Positions 12,598 through 24,357 are shown, numbered from the stretch's first letter. The stretch is 64,000 nt of DNA from Phytophthora colocasiae (GCA_018806915.1 JAGKQI010000074.1:186001-250000), one strand, 5' to 3'. Notes: a model not told the origin generated them from the sequence alone. Made by a program: numbers and translations.

Positions 12598-14043
12598 TCA
12601 ACGGAAGATCGAGACACCTGAGGACGAAGAAGGTCGTAACGCTCGTGGCAGATACCCTTGCAACACGTCGGCGTGTTCGCGTAGAAGCCGTTGCTTGGCT
12701 GCCTCAACCACCTGGCGTCTGTAGTTTTCGTCCTGTTCCTGGCGTTCCCGCTCGCGACGTTCGCGTTGAAGCTCGGCGTACACCATCTCCTGCTTGAGCG
12801 CGCGATGTCGAGCGATTTCGTCCACAAACTGCTCGCGTTGCTTCCTACGGAAGGCTGCCAGCTCCATTTCGCGCCGTTCTTCGGAGCGGAATCTCTCCTT
12901 GAGCATCTCGTTGAAGGCCACTTCATCGGCGCGTTGGCGTGCCAGCAGCTCCTGCTTGAGTAACATCTGCATCTCGTTGCTGCGCATCATGTCCTCCTTG
13001 GCCTGCAGCTTGGCGGCGATCTTCTCCTCTTCCTGCGCACGCTTCTTCTGGAGCAGTTCCTCCTCCCAGAGCTCGTCACGCAGGCGTTCGATCTCTTCGT
13101 CCTCGCGCATTTTGGCCTGGATTTCAGCCTCGACAGCTCGGAACATGGCGTCTTCCTGTGCCTTCTTGACCTCGGACGCAGCTTTGATATCAGCCTCGCG
13201 AGCTTCCACGCGTCGTCGATAGTCTGCAATGGCCTCGTCCTCGCGTCGAGCCAATTCAACCTGTTGCTGCTTCATCAACTCACGTTCGCGATGAGTCTGA
13301 TCGATCATTTTGCGGGTTTGTTCGCGAGACTTCTCCCTCCGTGCCAGTTCGGCTGCGTCTTCCTCTTCAACCTGCTGCATGAGCTTCTCGATCTTCATCC
13401 GTTCGAAGTCGGCCTCCAGCTGAGCTTCACGTCGGAGCTCTTGCCGCTGCAGCATCTGCGTCTGGAGCACGTGTTTGCCCTGTTCGGCCTCGACGCGTTT
13501 CCTCAGCTCCTGGTTGTGCATCTCCACGAGCGATCGCTGTCGGTCGTACTCCATCTGCTGCTCGATGGCAACTTCCCGTTGCCGATCTAAAGCGGCCAAA
13601 GTCTCGCGTTCCAGTTGCTGCGTCGCTCGCTCCTTGTTCATGTAGGCCGTTTTCAGGAACACCTCGAGCTCGCGGAGCTCTTCACTCGCTTCACAGATGC
13701 GCTGCACCTCGAGCTCCTTCTGCTCCTGAGCTTTTTTGGTGGTCTCAAGTGCGTGGGCCAGTGCTTCGTTCTGCTGTCGCTCTCGAGCTGCACGCTGCTG
13801 TTCACTGATCTTCCGAGCATGAGTCTCTTCCAACATACGCTCGGCTGAAAGTTGCGCGGCGTGGTTGGTACGGCGACGCGACGCGACATTCGCGTCCGAC
13901 TGGTTCTGAAGCGCCTGCAACTGGTTGCCTTGCGCGAACTTGTATAGCGCATTATGGTCCATTTCCTGTCGCCGACGCTCGAACTGGACCTTGTCGACAT
14001 TGCGCGCTGTCATGCGCGTGTTCACCGGATACGGGAACGCCAT
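12598..14043 (-). CDS. MNS1: MNS1-like flagellar coiled-coil protein (trichohyalin-plectin-homology domain)
   Basis: A 481-aa intronless gene starting at a true ATG (14043). Nearly the whole protein is predicted coiled coil, rich in Glu, Arg, Gln and Lys, with repeated RERE, RREE and RKQREQF-type heptads. The C-terminus contains HADVLQGYLPRAL, resembling the conserved end of the MNS1 family in the trichohyalin-plectin-homology superfamily. Length matches MNS1 (about 490 aa). MNS1 relatives are microtubule inner proteins of motile cilia, so in an oomycete this would serve zoospore flagella. The ortholog call rests on length, composition and the C-terminal motif; another TPH-domain protein is the main alternative. 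The start lies 115 bp before the stop of the next minus-strand gene. Confidence 0.72.
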   Translation of the reverse strand: MAFPYPVNTRMTARNVDKVQFERRRQEMDHNALYKFAQGNQLQALQNQSDANVASRRRTNHAAQLSAERMLEETHARKISEQQRAARERQQNEALAHALETTKKAQEQKELEVQRICEASEELRELEVFLKTAYMNKERATQQLERETLAALDRQREVAIEQQMEYDRQRSLVEMHNQELRKRVEAEQGKHVLQTQMLQRQELRREAQLEADFERMKIEKLMQQVEEEDAAELARREKSREQTRKMIDQTHRERELMKQQQVELARREDEAIADYRRRVEAREADIKAASEVKKAQEDAMFRAVEAEIQAKMREDEEIERLRDELWEEELLQKKRAQEEEKIAAKLQAKEDMMRSNEMQMLLKQELLARQRADEVAFNEMLKERFRSEERREMELAAFRRKQREQFVDEIARHRALKQEMVYAELQRERRERERQEQDENYRRQVVEAAKQRLLREHADVLQGYLPRALRPSSSSGVSIFR

Positions 14044-14158
14044 GGTGGACGATCGCCTAGTGATACGAGTGGGTTTCTCTAATGGAGCGGGTCGGGGGTT
14101 ACGACAACTTGTGTATTTTCATCATTTTCAATGCTGTGGTTCTACTGAAAAGTTGGTG

Positions 14159-15414
14159 CTATGGAAGACTTGAAGAGTGTTTGGAAGGCTCACTGACTGT
14201 GGACTTGCTCCGTCGTGGTTGACTCTCTCGACGTGGTCTTCGCGGACTGCGTTTTGCTGGCATGGACGCACTGTGCTGGTAATAAATGATGGTGGCGTCC
14301 GTGCGGTCCTTCTCCTTCATACTCTCTTCTTCCTTGTTGTCAGCGAAGAAGCTCAGCGTGTATCCTACCAGCGTCAGCATGCAGCCGAGTTGTGCCAGCG
14401 CTCGCACTTGATGCACCGCGATATCTTTCTCTGCAATATCAACAACGCCCGTCAGGATTCTGGATTGATGTAACTCCAGACTTACCATAGTCCCAGAGCT
14501 TTGTGTACGTATCGTCAAGCCGCATCGTGGAGCTGCAGTAGTTTTCCCCAAGGTTCAAAGCGATGCACTGGTTCATTTCAGCTCAAGTCAATCTACGTTC
14601 AAAACAGACACTAAAACTTCAGTCTTACCTGTGCGATCGTGAGATGTGGAGCTTCTGAGCTGTTGTACAGCACTGGCAGATACACAATCACACACATCGT
14701 GAAGAGAGCCACACATGACAATTCAATGAGAAACCCGCGCTTGACTGCTTGTAACTCTCCCAATTTGATCCTAGACACGCTGCGTGGACCGTATCGGTCG
14801 GTGATGAACACACCCGCATCCATCTCCGAGCGCTTCACCAGGAAGATCTGATAGTTCAAGTACGTCTGCAACATGAATTTCAAGTTAGCGCAGTAGTGTC
14901 GTTCAGACACATCCAAGTATCTCCGTACGTTTGTGAACATGGCCACCGTCTCACACAACAAGAACCCAAAGGCCGAGTTGTAGTGCAGCGTCGGTGACGT
15001 GTTAAAAGACGCAAACACCGGGAGTCCAAAAGCTCCCACGACTCCGAAAATGCAGCTCACGTACGACAACGAACAAATATTTCTCGACACCTGACCGTTC
15101 TCCAGACTTTGCTGCAGGAACCGGTACTTGTACTCATGGTTGAAGCTCCACGTAAGTCCCAACAATACTGCCACGATATTAAGACCCAAGAACAGGACAT
15201 ACGATCCAGGTGGATCTATCAACTGATCGTTAGCGGATACTGTATCGATTCAACGAAGACGCTACTTTGTACCTCGGCCTAAATCCGAGATGAACGGCCA
15301 TGCCAACCCGCCCAAATACACACGGTTAGCCCGTGCAATACCAAATGCAATAGCTACAGTTAACAACGCTGTAAATGCCGTGGACAGCGCCACAATAGCT
15401 CGTAAGCGACTCAT
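14159..15414 (-). CDS. DRAM/Frag1/Sfk1-family multipass membrane protein, four exons
   Basis: Proposed exons: 15414-15273, 15215-14629, 14567-14486 and 14430-14159. Introns of 57, 61 and 55 nt all have GT..AG ends, and the join gives 360 aa in one frame. Exon 1 holds a start and a first transmembrane helix ending in the family motif WPFISDLGR, which continues across the splice into DPPGSYV, as in DRAM and Frag1/PGAP2-like proteins. Exons 2 and 3 add further hydrophobic helices and an extracellular loop with cysteines (AQC and NYCSSTMRL). Exon 4 encodes the last helix and a basic, Ser/Arg-rich cytosolic tail. Family members sit in lysosomal, Golgi or plasma membranes and act in autophagy or GPI-anchor/PI4P handling; the exact role here cannot be told. 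In-frame GTG starts upstream of 15414 are less likely. Confidence 0.82.
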
Positions 15415-15485
15415 GTCCAGAAGATTTGTCCCTACGATGTGGTACCTGGATATTGGCACAAGTTGAAGTGAACAATGATTCTAGC

Positions 15486-16738
15486 TTAGCACTGCACGTT
15501 ACTAGGTCCTCCCTTGCACTGTCCAATGTTGGTAGCGTTCACTGCGATGTTTTTGAACTCCCAGTTCGATACCACAGCTGGGTTAGCCACAATGTTGTAC
15601 AGGTTCGTAGCGGATCCGGACAGACCGTCGATCTTGATGTTAGTGATATTCACAAGGCTCGTCGGGATGCCAGAGTACCCTCCCTTGGTTTTGTTGTAGT
15701 CTGAGTGCATGACAATGGCGTGCTTGACGTTCTCTAGTCTGTTGTTCATGTAGGTGATGTTGGTGACCAGCCCCTTGAGTCCGATGATGGTCTTGATACG
15801 GATACCGTTGGCACTGTTGACGATCGTGTTGTCCTTGACCAGCAGGTTCGAGACGGTAGTGTTGACGTTCTGCTCAGGGCCACCCAGTGAACCAATAGAA
15901 ATACCGTGAGAGCCACTGCAGTAGTTATTGCTGAAGACGGTGTTGGAACTGGACTGCATGGCCAAGCAGTCGTCCTGGTTGTACACTCGGTTGTTGGTGA
16001 TCGTCACGTGGTCATTTCTGCTCAGATCGAAGCCGTCCGTGTTCTTGGCGCTACCATTGCCGGCCCGAGAGTCGATCAGCAGCTCGGAGATAGTCGTGTA
16101 GTTTGAGCTGAGGATGCTGAACGTGCGGAATGGCATGTTCTTGATGGTGAAACCGGACAGGTTTGAGTTGGCAACTCTACTGAGGCGGAAGAACACTGGA
16201 CGCGTAACCTTCTGGCCCTGCGGCCAGTACCACGATCCTTGACCATCAAGAGTTCCAGGACCGGTGACGGTGAGATCTTTACCCGTGAGCTTAATCAGCG
16301 GACCTTCCCACAGCTACAACAACAACAAACAGTGAGAAACGAGAGATAATAAGTCTAGGAAAAACGACACAATCTCACCTTTTGGCCGAAGGTTGTGGTG
16401 CCCTGGAACTTGATGTTGGCGCCCTCAGTGACGTTAGTAAGGTCGAGCATCACGCCCGCAGGCACAGACAACGAGTCGATGATAATTGAGCTGCACTGCG
16501 AGACGTCTGTGCCGTTGACGTAGGTACCGGACAGTGTGCAGGTGCCGTCGTTCTGCTGCACCGGACTCTCCTGGTTCGGCGAGTCCTGGCCAACCTGGCT
16601 AGCTGGCGACACCTGCCCCACTTCGTACTCTTGCGTTTGTTGGGTCTGCTGGTCGACTTCGTTCTGACTCACGTCATCTCCATTGATAATAGCAACCAAG
16701 AGAACGAGGGCGGCGATCGTAGGCGTGAAAAGCTTCAT
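15486..16738 (-). CDS. Polygalacturonase A (GH28), secreted, one intron
   Basis: Exons 16738-16379 and 16313-15486, with a 65-nt GT..AG intron (16378-16314), give 395 aa. The product starts with a signal peptide (MKLFTPTIAALVLLVAIING), followed by an acidic Gln/Glu-rich spacer of about 45 residues not found in PG G and J. The GH28 beta-helix follows. All active-site motifs are present: NTD in KNTDGFDL, DD in QDDCLAMQ, GHG in SGSHGISIG (here SHG) and RIK in GIRIKTI. It would hydrolyse alpha-1,4 bonds of demethylated pectin in the plant cell wall. The first glycine of the GHG motif is Ser here, the only deviation among the intact copies. An Inr/FPR box lies 37 nt before the ATG. Confidence 0.93.
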
Positions 16739-16774
16739 GGTCTGCGGGTGGAGAGGCTCTTGCTCAAGTCAAGG

Positions 16775-16790
16775 TGAATTGAGGAATGAC
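16775..16790 (-). promoter_or_regulatory. Oomycete Inr/FPR-like core promoter of PG A
   Basis: The minus strand reads GTCATTCCTCAATTCA, close to the oomycete initiator plus flanking promoter region consensus (TCATTYYNCAWTTT). It lies 37 nt before the ATG. Transcription would be expected to begin inside it. Confidence 0.65.
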
Positions 16791-17347
16791 TTGGCTTGTG
16801 AGTTGGTATCACGGACACATCGCTGATTATTTCTCGGTGGTAGATCAAATTAAAACGCGTACTCACGCTGCTGTGGTCAACGAGAAAGGTCTTTGGCCAA
16901 CGCCACTTGCCTGTTTTCCACATGGGATACAACAAATTGGACAAAACTCGTGGTTCAACCGTACAGCGAAGTCCTGAACCGAGACCACCCACACTGATGT
17001 TTGAAGAGCGGACTGTCTAAAGCAGCTCACCGTCCCGTCAACACGAATATTATCCGGTCGTGAGGTGGGGACTCTGGAAGCAAATAGCTTCTTGCTAAAA
17101 ATGACTGTACAAGCACACTCCATGACTCCTCGACAAGTACAGTACATGCAATCGCAAGCGTTCTTAAGTCTAGTGCTGCTGCTGTGTAGTGTAAGACAGA
17201 GTTAGTATTTATTGAACCTTGGAACTACACGGCTTGTATCACCACAAGGCTCTAGGTGATGAACGTGCTGTCCGCTGGGTTAAAAACAATCAGGCATGGT
17301 TTTTTTGTGTACGGCATAAACTCAGTGGCAAGTGAAGCTGAGATCCC
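16791..17347. other. Intergenic; right part is the 3' flank of PG pseudogene B
   Basis: No gene was seen. From about 17160 to 17347 the sequence nearly matches 43040-43211, the 3' flank of PG pseudogene C. Two polygalacturonase copies therefore share flanking DNA as well as coding sequence. The part 16791-17159 is unassigned. Confidence 0.6.
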
Positions 17348-17483
17348 TTAGCACAGCACGTTGCTCGGATCGCCCTTGCATTGACCGTTGTTCGTTGCGT
17401 TCACTGCCACATTTTTGAACTCCCAGTTCGACACCACGTCTGGGTTTACCACAATGTCGTAAAGGTTCGTGGCGGATCCGGAC
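17348..17483 (-). pseudogene. Polygalacturonase B pseudogene, 3' fragment
   Basis: Encodes the last about 45 residues of a GH28 enzyme, ending in PSNVLC and a stop. It nearly matches the end of PG C (43212-43347). It breaks off at cggatccggac, the 11-bp target duplication of a MULE, and resumes at 28992. The gene was split by the nested transposons 17484-28991. Confidence 0.93.
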
Positions 17484-17812
17484 GGTAATCAATATTGGCG
17501 ATCACAATCATGTTAGGTCACGTCACTTAACCCTTCTGCGGGTATGTTTTTCATTTAGGTACGAAAACAGACTGCTTGAAGGGCGCATAAAGGCCCTTTT
17601 AGAAAAAAACGTACTTTAAAGAACTTCCAGAATTTCTACCAATAACTGCACTTTGTTTTCTTACGGCTAGGGTATTTTATAAACTACGACCTTTTTTTTT
17701 CGATGCGCAGCATAATCTTCCTGTGTGGCGTCTCTCTGCCGTCCATTTGAGATCCCCCCGCCAATAGAAAGGTAAGATATTTACATAGATATATTATCAA
17801 CATATTGGACTA

Positions 17813-18876
17813 ATGCGAACTACGTTCTCAGACGCAGAAGACAAGCTACTAGTGCAGATTGCTGCCCAATTCGAAGACGAAGGCCTGCGGGTTACATGGG
17901 CATATGTAGCCCGGCAGATGCATGGGACGCGGACGTCTAAGGAGCTCCGGCTTCGGATGGAAAGCCTAAAGAGAACCTACGGCAAGGTAGTAAGGGCCTT
18001 CCCGCGATGCTTCTTCGGAGAACAACACACACGTCGGCGCTCCCGTCGTGTAGCCCCTTCAGTCGTTACTTGCAGGTGGCCCAAGGACTCTTTCACGAAA
18101 GGCAGCTACAGCTGCCACAAGCATCGTTGCCACAGCAACTGCCGCCGTCAAGGTCAGTAAGAATGGTGTGATTCGGTGCTACGTGTACTTGACGTTGTTC
18201 GTGTATGTGCTATAGGTGACGAGCTACGAGAAGCAGTGGCAGAGCGTGGTGGCGGCGCAGTACAGCAGTGTCGCGGTGCAGCGCAAGACACCGGTGCAGC
18301 CTTTGACACCAACGTCCAAGGTGCGTGATGAATGTGTACTGGACGACGGTGCACTAGTTGCTAATGTTGTGTGCATGCGTAAGGTGCAGGTGGTGAGCAT
18401 CGAGCAGCAGGCGGACTACATCTCATCGATGCTGTGCAAGGTGTGTGAGGTCTTTATGGAGGTGGTGCTTCTGATGGCTGATGCTGCTATGTGTTTTGTA
18501 GGACTTGGACATCGGGACGATGCTGGCACAGCGTACGCTGGTACTGTCGGTAGAGGTGAGAAAGAACTACATGGACTGTGTGGGTGCTGTGGTTGTTGAC
18601 GTTATTTGCGTACTGTGTATGTAGCTCACGAGCATCGTGTAGGAGTTGTTGTTAGTGACGCCGCTGGCCGAGGTGGGGAAGCCGTGTTGTGAGATGGACA
18701 CAAGATGCTGACGTTGTGCTATGTGATATGCAGTTTCCAAGCGCCGTGGATCAGCAGCAGTGGATGATGAGGGTGGAGTTACTGGCCCAGGTGAGCGGAA
18801 TTATATTGTAGAGGTGTTCTGTGTTAGTGACATCGTTATGCTTGCTGTGTAGTTACCAAACGTCGCGTGTGCGTGA
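17813..18876 (+). CDS. SANT/Myb-like protein, cargo gene, left copy (about 8 exons)
   Basis: Proposed exons: 17813-17986, 18076-18152, 18224-18320, 18390-18440, 18502-18555, 18643-18672, 18734-18790 and 18853-18876. All introns are GT..AG, most of 60-70 nt, and the product is about 187 aa. Exon 1 reads as a SANT/Myb-like DNA-binding domain (FSDAEDKLLVQIAAQF ... VARQMHGTRTSKELRLRM). Later exons hold amphipathic helical segments (SYEKQWQSVV, QQQWMMRVELLAQ). Support for the exon model is that indels between the two copies are multiples of three in proposed exons but 1-2 nt in proposed introns. Function is unknown; it may bind the element ends. The 3' exon is uncertain, and splicing into the downstream repeat region is an alternative. 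Confidence 0.55.
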
Positions 18877-20220
18877 GTTCTGCTAGTGGTGTACGTACGT
18901 CGAGACGTAGGCGTGCAGCTGCTGAACGTCCGATTGGTGGACAATCTGCTCGTGGTCGTGCACTTCGAAGTGCTAGTAATGAACTTGCTTCGGGTGCTTT
19001 GGCTGGCACAAGTGACGGTCGTGCTTCGGCCATTGGACGTGCTGCTGGTGATGACTTTGTTTCGAGTGGCCAAGTTGGCAGCGATGAACTTGCTCGTGGT
19101 GGACGTGCGCTTCGAGGTGAACGTGCGCTTCGAGGTGAACGTCCAGCTGGTGATGAACTTGCTTCGAGTGGTAATGCTGGCACAAGTGGTGGACGAGTTT
19201 CGGACAGTGAACGTCCAGCTGGTGATGATCTTGCTTCGAGTGGTATTGGCACTAGTGGTGGACGAGCTTTGGACAGCGATCGTGCTACTGGTGATGAACT
19301 TGCTTCGAGTGGTAATGCTGGCACAAGTGGTGGACGAGTTTGGTGAACGTCCAGCTGGTGATGATCTTGCTTCGAGTGGTATTGGCACGGACGAGCTTTG
19401 GACAGATCGTGCTACTGGTGATGAACTTGCTTCGAGTGGTAATGCTGGCACAAGTGGTGGACGAGTTTCGGACAGTGAACGTCCAGCTGGTGATGAACTT
19501 GCTTCGAGTGGTATTGCTGGCACTAGTGGTAGACGGGCTGGTCACAGCCCTCACGTATTAAATTCATCCAGTGATTCTGACGTATCCGGTAAGAATGTAC
19601 ATTCCCTTGTATCACTGTCGTTTACGGCTGATTGAGTTTCATTGTAGATCAAGCGCCTGCTCCATTACCCCATAGCGATGCTGTGGTTGCAGTCGGACTT
19701 ATTTTTAGGGACATCACTCGCGGGGACGTGAGGCAGAAGGCTGGGAAGACACAGGATAATGCCGGTGAAGTTCTTTCTTGGGGAGTTGTTCGCCTAATTC
19801 GGGCGATGAGTCCTGTTACCAATAGGGATATTTTTCTGGATGTTGGGGCAGGTGTTGGCAACATCATCGCTCAAGTAGCGATAGCAACATCAGCCCGGGC
19901 ATGCGTTGGCATAGAAGTTCAGGTGATCTTTGTCAACTTGCAGAGCGTTGCCTCCATCGGTTTGTTGGAAGATTCCCGCACCTTGGCAAAGTGATGATCA
20001 AGAAAACAGACGTGCGGGATGTTTCATTTTCAAGCAACCCTGCTACACGTGATGCTACATTAGTATTCGCGAATATTTTTTATTTGAAGAAGACGCGAAG
20101 CTGGTGGTGGCCGAGAGCTCGCAACTTTATCAAAGGCTCGCTTACTGGCGGCTACATCTCGATTCTGCCCAAGACATCGAAAGTCGTGCACAGAGCCGTT
20201 TTGTCTTCGCTGGAGTCTAG
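18867..20220 (+). pseudogene. Gly/Ser-repeat protein joined to a DOT1-like histone methyltransferase domain (decayed)
   Basis: A Gly/Ser/Asp/Arg repeat region (18867-19588; about 23-24 residue units such as GDELASSGNAGTSGGR) ends at a donor GTAAGA. An intron of about 58 nt follows, then an exon from 19647. That exon carries a DOT1-family SAM-binding motif, DVGAGVGNIIAQVAIAT followed by GIEV, and later ANIF plus an EEDAKLVVAESS stretch, in the order seen in DOT1 histone H3K79 methyltransferases. The frame is broken by a 5-nt deletion near 19340 and by single-base shifts near 19921 and 20078, so this copy is probably dead. No start codon is certain. DOT1 assignment is from motifs only. Confidence 0.65.
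19077..19540 (+). repeat. 69/72-bp coding minisatellite, left array
   Basis: Units alternate between a 72-bp form (24 codons) and a 69-bp form (23 codons), both beginning ggtgatga. Because the units are multiples of three and lack stops, several frames on both strands stay open; only the Gly/Ser frame continues into a recognisable domain. Confidence 0.85.
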
Positions 20221-20365
20221 CAGATGAAATCCTTGTGAGATGTAGCTGGAAGGCTGATCGAGTTCCTGTGTATCTGTACAACAGCAATACAAAGTAGTAT
20301 CACAGCCTTCCCAACAATAACTACTGTCAATTTGCACCAAACACATCGTACATTTAAGTGGAATT

Positions 20366-20743
20366 CAGGTAAACACATGCACTAGAAGCATACTAAACTC
20401 AAGTTACATACAGGTAAACACATGCGCTAAAAGCATACTAAACTCAAGTTACATACAGGTAAACACATGCACTAGAAGCATACTAAATTCAAGTTACATA
20501 CAGGTAAACACATGCACTAGAAGCATACTAAACTCAAGTTACACACAGGTAAACACATGCGCTAAAAGCATACTAAACTCAAGTTACATACAGGTAAACA
20601 CATGCACTAGAAGCATACTAAATTCAAGTTACATACAGGTAAACACATGCACTAGAAGCATACTAAACTCAAGTTACATACAGGTAAACACATGCACTAG
20701 AAGCATACTAAATTCAAGTTACATACAGGTAAACACATGCACT
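20366..20743. repeat. 45-bp tandem repeat, 8.4 copies
   Basis: Eight full 45-bp units, each starting caggtaaacacatgc, and one partial. They lie between the convergent DOT1-like and transposase genes inside the piggyBac-like element. Units differ by 1-3 bases in patterns that alternate, suggesting amplification of a two-unit block. There are no spacers, so this is not CRISPR. Confidence 0.95.
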
Positions 20744-20760
20744 CAAACAAACAACTTCAC

Positions 20761-23087
20761 CTATATTTGAATTTGGCGTACTACAGGTGGCCTCGACTCG
20801 TTGTCACCTGCTGCTGCTTTCAGCATGGCAAGCTTTGAGTGTCGCCTGACGTTGCCCTTGTCAGTAAACAAATTTTGCTGAAGATAGAACTGATGGAATT
20901 TTTCCCAACATGTTGCAGTAGTGTTTGGGCACATCCACGGCTTGACAGGTACGTCGTGCAGTTCTCGGCACAAGCATACGTCATGGGAATAGCAGTAGGT
21001 CGTAACCTCGGTTGGGTATCTGCCCTCCCACCTGCATACTATGCAGCGTCGACGTTTCCTCTGCCTTTTGTCATAAATTTGCCTTGACGAAACTGACGTA
21101 CACACCATCGTCGCACCTCTAACACGGTCAACGCTTGGTCGTGCCGGCGGCATGTTTACTGCTTCAATTTCGTCTCTTGTAGCACATGCGCCAGTGTAAA
21201 GCATGCGCCCTTCACTTGGAGCGTTTTTCCACTGTCCATTCAGCAATTCCCCCACAAGCTCCATCATAAACTTTCGATGAGGGTCTCGGATGGGCGGGGT
21301 GTCCGTTTTGACGAGACGTTGAGTGAGGTATGCGTTGGATCGCGCGACATCGATTAGTGCTAATGCCAGCTTTTTGTGCCAACGTCTATAGGAGTGTCCG
21401 TCAGAAATAGAGAAGCGTCCTCTGAATTTGATCAAGTCTATCAACCCCTTGCATATTGGCGTTGTAGTGGGCAACACACACTGGCGACGTAAATTCCTTT
21501 CGTTCTTTGCCAATCACTCGAGCCACACTTGTAATGGCTGTCGAATCTGCATTGGAAATCATGTTGACTACATTGCCATCACACCAGGATGCCGCTAGCA
21601 TACTGTGATCCCGAGCCACAGCCTGTCGGTAGTCTCCACGAGTACAATCATCTTTGGGCAGTATTGAATGCGCAGGAAAGTGTTTGCTATTCGCACGAAT
21701 TGTACCTCTCCCATAGAGACCTTTAAGCCGCAGTTCCTGCAGCAGCTGCACTGATGTATAGTAGTTGTCCATGTTCACAATTCGGTTCGTCCCAAAGAGA
21801 GGTCGTGTAACTTCAAGCACATGCTGCCGGATTTTCGATACAGCTTCGAACTCCTCTCTCAAACTCTGGGCTTCCTCCAGCCCAACAACACCGTCTAAAC
21901 GGTCCAAAATGTCACTTCGATTACAGTGAAGCTTGTAGTTCAGAGCTATCCACGTAGTAGAACAGCACACCATATAAAGTCGGAAGTGATACTTGCCCGT
22001 TGGCTTGGTGGGGTTGTACACGATCATGTGTCGGCCTTGGCGAGTTCTGCAGGCGACACTAGCCTCGTCCAAAGCAACATTGCGTCCGACATTAACGTAC
22101 TGCCCCCCGGTGATCTTTAGTAGATTCAGAAGCGGCCTAATCCTTGCCGCAGCATCTTTCTCAAGAGTGGTTGGCGAAGCATTGAAGCTCAGGCAACGCC
22201 GAAGGAGCTTGAATCGATACAGTGACATGATAGAATCTAGAGCGGTTGTAGATCCTCCAAACACTAAGTCTTCGGCTTGTTGACCCCAATAGTTTGCGTA
22301 CTCCCCCTTATCATTCACAGCCATGAAGAACAAAATTCCGAGGAAAGTCATCAACTCGTCCAGCGTGAACGGGTTGCCGATGCGAATATCCTTTAAAGTA
22401 GCGTAGTGATTCGTCTCGTGTAATGTCTGGCGCCAGAAAAATAGTGGTATGTACGCAAAAAAGCTTGAGCAGGCAGAGTGCTCGAAAAGGTGCTTGTACT
22501 CAGGGCGGATGTGGGTCTTGGTTGTACCGTCGGCATGCGCATACAGGTAGGAGGGAGATTCAACGTCTTCTCCGGGGACAAATCGCATGTTTCTAATCGC
22601 CTCCACCTCTGATAGACTCGTGGGAAGAACGCTGCCAGGATCGAACGCTTCAATGGGGTCTTCCACTAGGTCGGAGGCTTCAGAGTCGATGTCAAGCTCC
22701 TCACCAGGATCAGGCTCCACGAGAACACGCCAGTTAGGAGTTTTCAACTGTGTAAGTGCAACGTAATTCTTGATACCACGCTGTGCGACGCCAGCGTTGA
22801 TGATCTCAAGTTATTTTGAAATTGACTATCCAGCCATCGGATTTGAAGAGAGTAGCGTTCTTCCCCTTCTTCACAGAACGGTAAATGCGGCCGACAATGT
22901 AGGATGTACCAATCGGTCTGTATGCCTTAGCCTTCATCCACGTTTCATTGTCAGGTGTAGACGCGACCAGTTTGTCAATGTAGACATCTTGGAGTAGGAT
23001 AGGCGTGGATCGTGGTGTTGTTTTGGCCTCATTGGGTGATCGAGATGTTGGGGTGTTCGCACGTGATGAAGATGGCGCAAGATTCAT
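20761..23087 (-). pseudogene. piggyBac-like transposase (DDE_Tnp_1_7), frameshifted
   Basis: Two long frames, 22747-21401 and about 21500-20761, make one transposase. They hold the piggyBac DDD core: DEASVACRTRQGR, then NMDNYYTSVQLLQEL, then MQGVDRLDQ. After VDRLDQ one extra base (near 21428) shifts the frame; the conserved RGRFSISDGHSYRRWHKKL continues in the next frame. The C-terminus has a Cys/His cluster (CIVCRWEGRYP, CYSHDVCLC, CPNTTATCW) like the piggyBac cysteine-rich domain. An N-terminal segment (23087-22800, with GTSYIVGRIYRSVKKGK) is joined through two more disrupted frames. This copy is probably inactive unless the indels are sequence errors. Confidence 0.88.
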
Positions 23088-23577
23088 CGTGTCTGGACTA
23101 CTGGCACCTCCGCTAATCACAGATACTCCGTCACTATCACCTTCATCGGCCACTGATATAACGTCGTTGTCGCCAGTGTAACGGGTAGTACCGACACTAA
23201 AACTACCGCCACAAGATGCTCGAACATTGAGACACCGTGAGTTATCAATTTCACCAACCGTGATGTTATTGCCAGCGCTTGCAACTGCTGCACTGCTTGA
23301 AACACACCCATACATTTCTGCCCGTCCAGTATTAGACTTAGGTTCGTTGCAAGCAGCCAAGCCAACACGCCCAACACTAGCAACCCGTCCACCATGAATA
23401 GTGCGACCACCTCTAGCAGTGCCACCTCTAGCCGTACGCCCACCTCTAGAGGTGCGCACATCTGCAGTAGTACGCCCACCACTAGACACACGCCCATATC
23501 TAGCCGTACGCCCATGTTTAGCTGTACATTGTTCGCTAGTGCCACACGCACGACGAACATCATTTCCACCACTAGTA

Positions 23578-24250
23578 CCAGCACTACCACTCGAAGAACG
23601 TTCATCACCAGTAGCACGATCGCTGTCCAAAGCTCGTCCACCACTAGTGCCAATACCACTCGAAGCAAGGTCATCACCAGTAGCACGATCGCTGTCCAAA
23701 GCTCGTCCACCACTAGTGCCAATACCACTCGAAGCAAGATCATCACCAGCTGGACGTTCACTGTCCGAAACTCGTCCACCACTAGTGCCAGCAATACCTC
23801 TCGAAGAACGTTCATCACCAGTAGCACGATCGCTGTCCAAAGCTCGTCCACCACTAGTGCCAATACCACTCGAAGCAAGATCATCACCAGCTGGACGTTC
23901 ACTGTCCGAAACTCGTCCACCACTTGTGCCAGCATTACCACTCGAAGCAAGTTCATCACCAGTAGCACGATCGCTGTCCAAAGCTCGTCCACCACTAGTG
24001 CCAATACCACTCGAAGCAAGATCATCACCAGCTGGACGTTCACTGTCCGAAACTCGTCCACCACTTGTGCCAGCATTACCACTCGAAGCAAGTTCATCAC
24101 CAGCTGGACGTTCACCTCGAAGCGCACGTCCACCACGAGCAAGTTCATCGCTGCCAACTTGGCCACTCGAAACAAAGTCATCACCAGCAGCACGTCCAAT
24201 GGCCGAAGCACGACCGTCACTTGTGCCAGCCAAAGCACCCGAAGCAAGTT
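23578..24250 (-). repeat. 69/72-bp coding minisatellite, right array
   Basis: Same unit types as the left array, with more copies. On the minus strand the Gly/Ser frame is open for 475 codons (24233-22806) and leads into the N-terminal part of the transposase. Long open frames on the plus strand and in the hydrophobic minus-strand frame are by-products of the stop-free repeat. Confidence 0.85.
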
Positions 24251-24357
24251 CATTACTAGCACTTCGAAGTGCACGACCACGAGCAGATTGTCCACCAATC
24301 GGACGTTCAGCAGCTGCGCGCCCATGTCTCGACGTACATGCACACCACTAGCAGAAC

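Larger units (their letters stand above)
17536..19540 (+). repeat. Long inverted repeat of the piggyBac-like element, left arm (about 2 kb)
   Basis: Mirror image of about 23570-25695, with a few small indels (for example 3 nt in an exon and 1 nt in a G run of an intron near 18665). It contains the SANT-like gene and the start of the Gly/Ser repeat region. Arm limits at the minisatellite end are approximate. Confidence 0.85.

Noticed and set aside
12794..13848. Plus-strand Ser/Leu-rich frames opposite the MNS1-like gene
   Set aside because: They are the reverse reading of Glu/Arg-rich coiled-coil codons.
20366..20743. Possible CRISPR-like array
   Set aside because: The 45-bp units abut directly with no spacers; it is a simple tandem repeat in a eukaryotic transposon.
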